DNA from: an uncultured Bacteroidota bacterium
GTDB lineage: Bacteria; Bacteroidota; Bacteroidia; NS11-12g; UBA9320
Reading direction: 5' to 3'
Length of the DNA stretch: 9,264 bases
NCBI GenBank assembly: GCA_913056425.1
Contig: CAJXLR010000053.1
Coordinates: 1-9,264 of the forward strand
A program made the translations under genes and the position numbers. A model generated the notes under the pieces. That model was not told the origin of the DNA. It saw only the letters and a list, made by a program, of their open reading frames with translations, and did no database searches. The first letter of the stretch is position 1. Each line of letters begins with the position of its first letter. Of the stretch, positions 5,202 through 9,264 are shown piece after piece.

Positions 5202-8177
5202 ATGTATTTCCGACTCGTTTTCTTGTTTTTGGTAGGACTGATTTCGATTCCTGCTTTGGGTCAGCAGCAATTCTTCCGTCAATACGGTTTGGAGAATGGC
5301 CTACCTCAATCTCAGGTCTTTGCCGTAAACGGATCTGAGAACGGTTTTATTTGGGTAGGGACTCAAGGCGGAGGCTTAGCTCGATTTGATGGGCTGGAGT
5401 TTGAAATATTCAATACGAAGCAAGGTTTGACCGATAACTTCATCAATGCTTTGATTGAGTTTGATGGCAAGTTATGGATAGCTACTCGGTCTGGATTAAC
5501 AGAGTACAATGGCAACCGGTTTTCTCAAGTTGAACTCGAGAACTCGGATGCCGAGATTACAACAATTCATGTTTCCGGTGATCAGTTGCTTGTTGGAGTT
5601 GCAAACGGTATCGAGGTTATTGATACGGATTCAAGTCATCGTTTCATGGCTTTAGATTCTTCAGATGGATTTGTGGTTACAAACATCTGCAATTACAAAA
5701 ATGAAATTTGGGTGGGCTCGAATCGTGGGATATATCGCATAGATGCCGGTGATTTAAGTTTGATTGAAACGCTTCATGTCCGTGACGGCCTTGCGGACGA
5801 ATATGTACAGAGTCTACACAGCGATGGGAAATCCGTTTGGGTGGGCTCATACGGAAGAGGGTTGCGATACTTCGATGGCGAAACGTTTTCAGACTTATAC
5901 AGCAGTCTTCCGGCCAACACGGTGGTTCATGATTTATTGCTGAATAGAGATTCCAGTTTGTGGGTTGCAACGCAATCACGTGGAGTATATGTAATCGACC
6001 TTAAAACCGGGAATACGCAACAGTACTCAGTTCAGCAAGGACTTTCAAACAACCACGTCCGAAGTTTAAGCTTGGATGCTTGGGGTAATATGTGGATTGG
6101 AACATCGGGTGGTGGATTGAATCAATTTTCCGGTCAAGCATTTACACATTACACCGGTGACGATGGTTTGAAGGCCAACTACATCTATGCGGTAGAGCAA
6201 TCACCTTCAGGGGCTATATGGATTGCAAATGGTAGGAAAGGTGTAGTACAGTTTGATGGCAATCAGTTTTCGCCATTCGCTCTGGATTCGCTAGTAGGTG
6301 AGTTTAAAATCAAAGCAATTGCAATTGAAAGTGACTCAAGCATATGGCTTGGAACTGAGGGCGAAGGTTTGATATATACTAACGGTAAGGAGATAACGAG
6401 ATATACAGCGGATAACGGCCTCTGCGGGAATTATATCAAAGACCTGGAACTTACGCGTGATGCACTTTGGGTAGCTACACTAGATGGTGGTATCAGTAAA
6501 ATTGGCCTAGGAAAACCGGGTATGAAATCGGTGAAGCGTTATATCCGCAATTACAGATATCTAACGGAATTGCCCTCAAATCGGATACATGCCTTACATC
6601 GGAAGGGCGATGCGATTTGGTACGGCACGGAAGAAAAAGGCTTCGGTTATATCGATGGGAAATCTATAAAAGTAGTGGTTGATGAAACCCAGATTGGAGG
6701 GCAGAATGTCCGAGCAATTCGAAGTAGTGGAGATGATATTTGGGTGGCTACTTCCAATGGTTTATTCCGCTATGGAACAACAACAAAACAACTCGATACA
6801 ATCAATTCAGATTGGCTAACATCTACCAACTTGTACTTGCTGAGTTTTGATGAGTCAAATCATTTGTACGTGGGTCATGAGCGAGGTTTGGATGTGCTTA
6901 CAATCAACGAAACGGGAGATGTGATTGAGTCGGATTATTATGGAGCGAGTGATGGATTTCTAGGGATAGAAACATGTCAGAATGCTTGCCTGCCTGCACA
7001 AGACGGAAGTATGTGGTTTGGAACCGTAAACGGTTTAACTCGGTTTTTCCCATCCGCCACAACCATAAAACATGGCAAACCCAAGGTCTTCCTTCAGCAT
7101 GTCAATTTGTTTTATGAACCATTGGTCATAGATCGATATAAAGAAGTAGTTACCAAAACCGGTAAGCTAAAATCCCCCATTCTCAATTATGATCAGAATC
7201 ACCTCACTTTTGTGTTAAAGGGTGTTGATTTACAAGCACCGGCGAAGTTGCAATATCAATGGTGGTTGGAAGGCTTCGACAAAAATTGGAGTCCGCCAGG
7301 AAAGAAAAACGAAGCTGTTTATTCTAACTTACCACCCGGGGAGTATGTGTTTCATTACAAGTCCTTATCTGAAGATTCCGAATCTGTTCAAACTGCTTCC
7401 TATTCGTTCAGCATTGAACAACCATATTGGGAGACTTTCTACTTCCGATTCTTGATGTGGTTTATACCCGGACTTATCATCATACTGCTTCTGTGGTCTT
7501 ACATCAGACAAATCAAGAAACGTGCAAAGCGTGAGCGAGAGAAGCTAGAGTTTGACAAGGAGTTGATAGAGCTGGAACAAAAGGCGCTGCGGTTACAGAT
7601 GAACCCCCATTTTTTGTTCAATGCGCTCAATTCTATTCAATCACTAGTTGCGCTGGAACAACACAAAGAAGCTCGTCAGTATTTACAGAAGTTTGCCAAG
7701 CTCATGCGTCTTACACTATCCAACTCCCGTGTAGACACCATACCTCTGTCCGATGAAATTGCGACACTTGAAAACTACATGTCATTGGAGCAATTGAGTA
7801 TGAAGGAACCTTTCACATATAAAGTTGATGCAGTAGGAATAAATCCGGATGATGTCTATTTACCGCCAATGATGATTCAACCATTTGTTGAAAACGCAAT
7901 TAAACATGGTCTACCAGCTAAAGGGAGTGACGGGGAGCTGAGTATAACCTTCGAACAAGAAAACGCTACACTCATTTGTAGAGTGCGTGATAATGGTATT
8001 GGGAGGGAAGCTGCAATCAAGAAGGCAAAAGAAAAATCGAAATCACACGAATCAGCTGCCATTCAGGTAATTACGGACAGGATTGAGATGCTCAATACCG
8101 AGCATCCCGGAAATGCGTTACAACTTATCGATCATGAAAATGGGACGGAAGTTTTGATTCGGCTGGTTATAGAATAG
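5202..8177 (+). CDS. Two-component sensor: double beta-propeller, Y_Y_Y domain, LytS-type histidine kinase
   Basis: A 991-residue transmembrane sensor kinase. Residues 1-20 are a signal peptide with likely cleavage after IPALG. Residues about 21-620 hold 14 repeats of the W-[VIL]-[GA]-T...G-[LI] type at roughly 42-residue spacing (near 51, 92, 132, 171, 214, 255, 299, 341, 382, 423, 473, 514, 557, 605), matching two seven-bladed Reg_prop propellers. A Y_Y_Y domain follows (about 660-740), then one membrane helix (745-767), a charged helical linker (768-798) and the cytoplasmic His_kinase/HATPase of the LytS class: phospho-acceptor His 803 in NPHFLFNALN, N-box VENAIKHG (896-903, Asn 898) and G-box DNGIG (930-934). 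There is no receiver or DNA-binding domain in the chain, unlike the hybrid systems of gut Bacteroides with the same sensor. The start is certain: TAA lies directly before the ATG in frame. No response regulator is adjacent. The ligand is unknown. Confidence 0.95.
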   Translation: MYFRLVFLFLVGLISIPALGQQQFFRQYGLENGLPQSQVFAVNGSENGFIWVGTQGGGLARFDGLEFEIFNTKQGLTDNFINALIEFDGKLWIATRSGLTEYNGNRFSQVELENSDAEITTIHVSGDQLLVGVANGIEVIDTDSSHRFMALDSSDGFVVTNICNYKNEIWVGSNRGIYRIDAGDLSLIETLHVRDGLADEYVQSLHSDGKSVWVGSYGRGLRYFDGETFSDLYSSLPANTVVHDLLLNRDSSLWVATQSRGVYVIDLKTGNTQQYSVQQGLSNNHVRSLSLDAWGNMWIGTSGGGLNQFSGQAFTHYTGDDGLKANYIYAVEQSPSGAIWIANGRKGVVQFDGNQFSPFALDSLVGEFKIKAIAIESDSSIWLGTEGEGLIYTNGKEITRYTADNGLCGNYIKDLELTRDALWVATLDGGISKIGLGKPGMKSVKRYIRNYRYLTELPSNRIHALHRKGDAIWYGTEEKGFGYIDGKSIKVVVDETQIGGQNVRAIRSSGDDIWVATSNGLFRYGTTTKQLDTINSDWLTSTNLYLLSFDESNHLYVGHERGLDVLTINETGDVIESDYYGASDGFLGIETCQNACLPAQDGSMWFGTVNGLTRFFPSATTIKHGKPKVFLQHVNLFYEPLVIDRYKEVVTKTGKLKSPILNYDQNHLTFVLKGVDLQAPAKLQYQWWLEGFDKNWSPPGKKNEAVYSNLPPGEYVFHYKSLSEDSESVQTASYSFSIEQPYWETFYFRFLMWFIPGLIIILLLWSYIRQIKKRAKREREKLEFDKELIELEQKALRLQMNPHFLFNALNSIQSLVALEQHKEARQYLQKFAKLMRLTLSNSRVDTIPLSDEIATLENYMSLEQLSMKEPFTYKVDAVGINPDDVYLPPMMIQPFVENAIKHGLPAKGSDGELSITFEQENATLICRVRDNGIGREAAIKKAKEKSKSHESAAIQVITDRIEMLNTEHPGNALQLIDHENGTEVLIRLVIE

Positions 8178-8244
8178 TTGAACTGAATTCTATCAGCCCT
8201 GCTTCATTTACACACTTTAGTAATTATCTTGCAAAGAAAAACTC

Positions 8245-9108
8245 ATGAAGATTCGCGTTGGTGGTGTACCGGAACACTTCAATTACCCATGGGAAATCGC
8301 AATTGAAGAGAAGCGTTTTGCCAATATTGGTGTTGACGTGGAATGGCAAGACATGGCAGGTGGAACCGGGGAAATGACATCTAAGTTGAGGTCCGGTGAA
8401 CTGGATCTTGCCGTGGTGTTAACCGAAGGGATTATAGCAGATATCATCAATGGAAATCCATCACTCATTGTTCAGAAGTATATCAAGTCGCCACTAATAT
8501 GGGGCATGCATACCGGAGCCAATTCATCCATTACGGCAGAGACATCATTTGAAGACATACGGTTTGCGATAAGCAGACCGGGAAGCGGGTCGCACCTTAT
8601 GGCAAGTGTGGAGGTAAGAAATAGAGGTGTTCGTCTCAACGAAAACCAATTCGTGGAAGTGGGAGATTTTAACGGTGCAATGGAAGCTTTGAATGGGGGT
8701 AAGGCTGATGTACTGCTGTGGGAGAAATACACAACAAAACCTTTTGTAGATGCTGGTCAATTAAAACATATTGGAGACACCGTAACCCCATGGCCATGTT
8801 TTATGATTGCCGCTCGGCAGGAGATTTTGGTAAAACACCCCAACATGGTTTGGAACCTTCTTTGGATTATCCGCAAGGTGTGCCGACACTTTATGAATGA
8901 TGTAAATGCAGAGCAGAAGATAGCCCAGAAGTATGGGTTGGAACTGGGTGATGCAACACGGTGGTTTAACCAAACAGAGTGGGAACAAGACATTTTCATT
9001 TCCAAAAAGATGGTTAACAACGTGGTGAATACATTACTCGATGTTGGAGTAATCGATCACAAAAAGAAGGTAGATGATTTATGTTGGAATAGATCTATGA
9101 TCTATTAA
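8245..9108 (+). CDS. Periplasmic-binding-protein-fold protein without signal peptide, NMT1/THI5/CA3427-like
   Basis: A 287-residue type II periplasmic-binding-protein fold resembling the NMT1/SsuA/THI5 group, closest in my recollection to the CA3427-like family shared by fungi and Bacteroidota. The chain opens straight into the first strand (MKIRVGGVPEHFNYPWEIA), then shows the usual landmarks: GTGEMTSKLRSGELDLAVVLTEG (40-62), the domain-crossing SFEDIRFAISRPGSGSHLMA (101-120), FNGAMEALNGGKADVLLWEK (142-161) and TPWPCFMIAA (181-190). There is no signal peptide or lipobox, and none is hidden by a wrong start: reading back in frame from the ATG, only seven non-start codons precede a TAA at 8221-8223. 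It should therefore be cytosolic and not an ABC-importer receptor; no permease or ATPase gene is nearby. Ligand unknown; a metabolite-binding or enzyme role like THI5 is possible but unproven. It lies 67 bp behind the kinase gene with no terminator seen, so co-transcription is plausible. The upstream AAAGAAAA is at best a weak ribosome site. Confidence 0.82.
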   Translation: MKIRVGGVPEHFNYPWEIAIEEKRFANIGVDVEWQDMAGGTGEMTSKLRSGELDLAVVLTEGIIADIINGNPSLIVQKYIKSPLIWGMHTGANSSITAETSFEDIRFAISRPGSGSHLMASVEVRNRGVRLNENQFVEVGDFNGAMEALNGGKADVLLWEKYTTKPFVDAGQLKHIGDTVTPWPCFMIAARQEILVKHPNMVWNLLWIIRKVCRHFMNDVNAEQKIAQKYGLELGDATRWFNQTEWEQDIFISKKMVNNVVNTLLDVGVIDHKKKVDDLCWNRSMIY

Positions 9109-9156
9109 CCACCCACGTCTTCATTTACCATTCATCCATTTAACAAATAAACCACT

Positions 9157-9264
9157 ATGAAGAAGCAGTATTTATTGGTCGCAGCATTTTTTATCACCTT
9201 GTGGGGCTGCGAAGACAACAAGTTTAGTCGTGTAGATGGACTGGTAGGAGAGTCATCAGATTTT
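9157..9264 (+). CDS. Putative lipoprotein, 3' end beyond the window
   Basis: Only the first 36 codons are present and the frame is open at the window edge. The translation begins MKKQYLLVAAFFITLWGC: a basic n-region, a hydrophobic stretch (5-16) and a lipobox-like LWGC with the lipidated Cys at 18. Trp at the -2 position is less usual than Ala, Ser or Thr. The mature end would start CEDNKFSRVDG; the acidic residues just after the Cys recall the surface-export signal of some Bacteroidota lipoproteins, but this is only suggestive. The ATG is the first possible start, as an in-frame TAA lies at 9148-9150. It follows the binding-protein gene by 48 bp on the same strand without a visible terminator and may be in the same transcript. 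I do not recognise the family from this fragment. Confidence 0.75.
   Translation, partial: MKKQYLLVAAFFITLWGCEDNKFSRVDGLVGESSDF

Noticed and set aside
8283..9020. Several - strand open frames of 61-87 codons opposite the binding-protein gene
   Set aside because: They overlap one another and the supported gene, with no conserved motif; typical shadows.

Overview
The window looks like chromosomal DNA from a member of the Bacteroidota, most plausibly a flavobacterial-type marine or aquatic lineage. The basis is a double beta-propeller/Y_Y_Y sensor fused to a LytS-type histidine kinase, an FtsH and a PBP1C with Bacteroidota-style sequence, start sites without Shine-Dalgarno sequences, and a perfect match to the Bacteroidota -7 promoter element (TAnnTTTG) directly in front of the kinase gene. 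The assignment rests on gene families and signals, not on a marker gene, so the order is uncertain.

Layout. (1) 1-1601, + strand: the 3' part of ftsH, entering the window inside its second membrane helix. (2) 1593-2633, - strand: a PA0069/Rv2578c-family radical SAM protein, converging on ftsH with a 9-bp overlap of the 3' ends. (3) 2634-2837: a 204-bp gene-free spacer with a near-perfect triple 13-bp tandem repeat next to the pbpC stop codon and an older-looking degenerate 12-bp repeat beside it. (4) 2838-5099, - strand: pbpC, encoding penicillin-binding protein 1C, with a TTG start. (5) 5100-5201: a 102-bp divergent control region with an 8-bp direct repeat at a 21-bp period, an inverted repeat between the two copies, and a TAnnTTTG element. 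(6) 5202-8177, + strand: a 991-residue sensor histidine kinase. (7) 8245-9108, + strand: a 287-residue periplasmic-binding-protein-fold protein of the NMT1/THI5/CA3427 type without a signal peptide. (8) 9157-9264, + strand: the first 36 codons of a lipoprotein cut by the window edge.

How the genes may work together. The left half (ftsH, radical SAM protein, pbpC) is housekeeping in character: membrane protein quality control and peptidoglycan synthesis. The three genes on the right are codirectional with gaps of 67 and 48 bp and no visible terminator, so they may form one transcription unit. The sensor kinase has no response regulator beside it. Its own promoter region carries direct repeats with the spacing used by LytTR-type regulators, the usual partners of LytS-type kinases. 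An autoregulatory loop through an unlinked LytTR regulator is therefore the most interesting testable idea here. No wholly new system is evident: all complete genes belong to recognisable families. The novelty lies in the control region, the repeat-rich spacer and the leaderless cytosolic binding protein.
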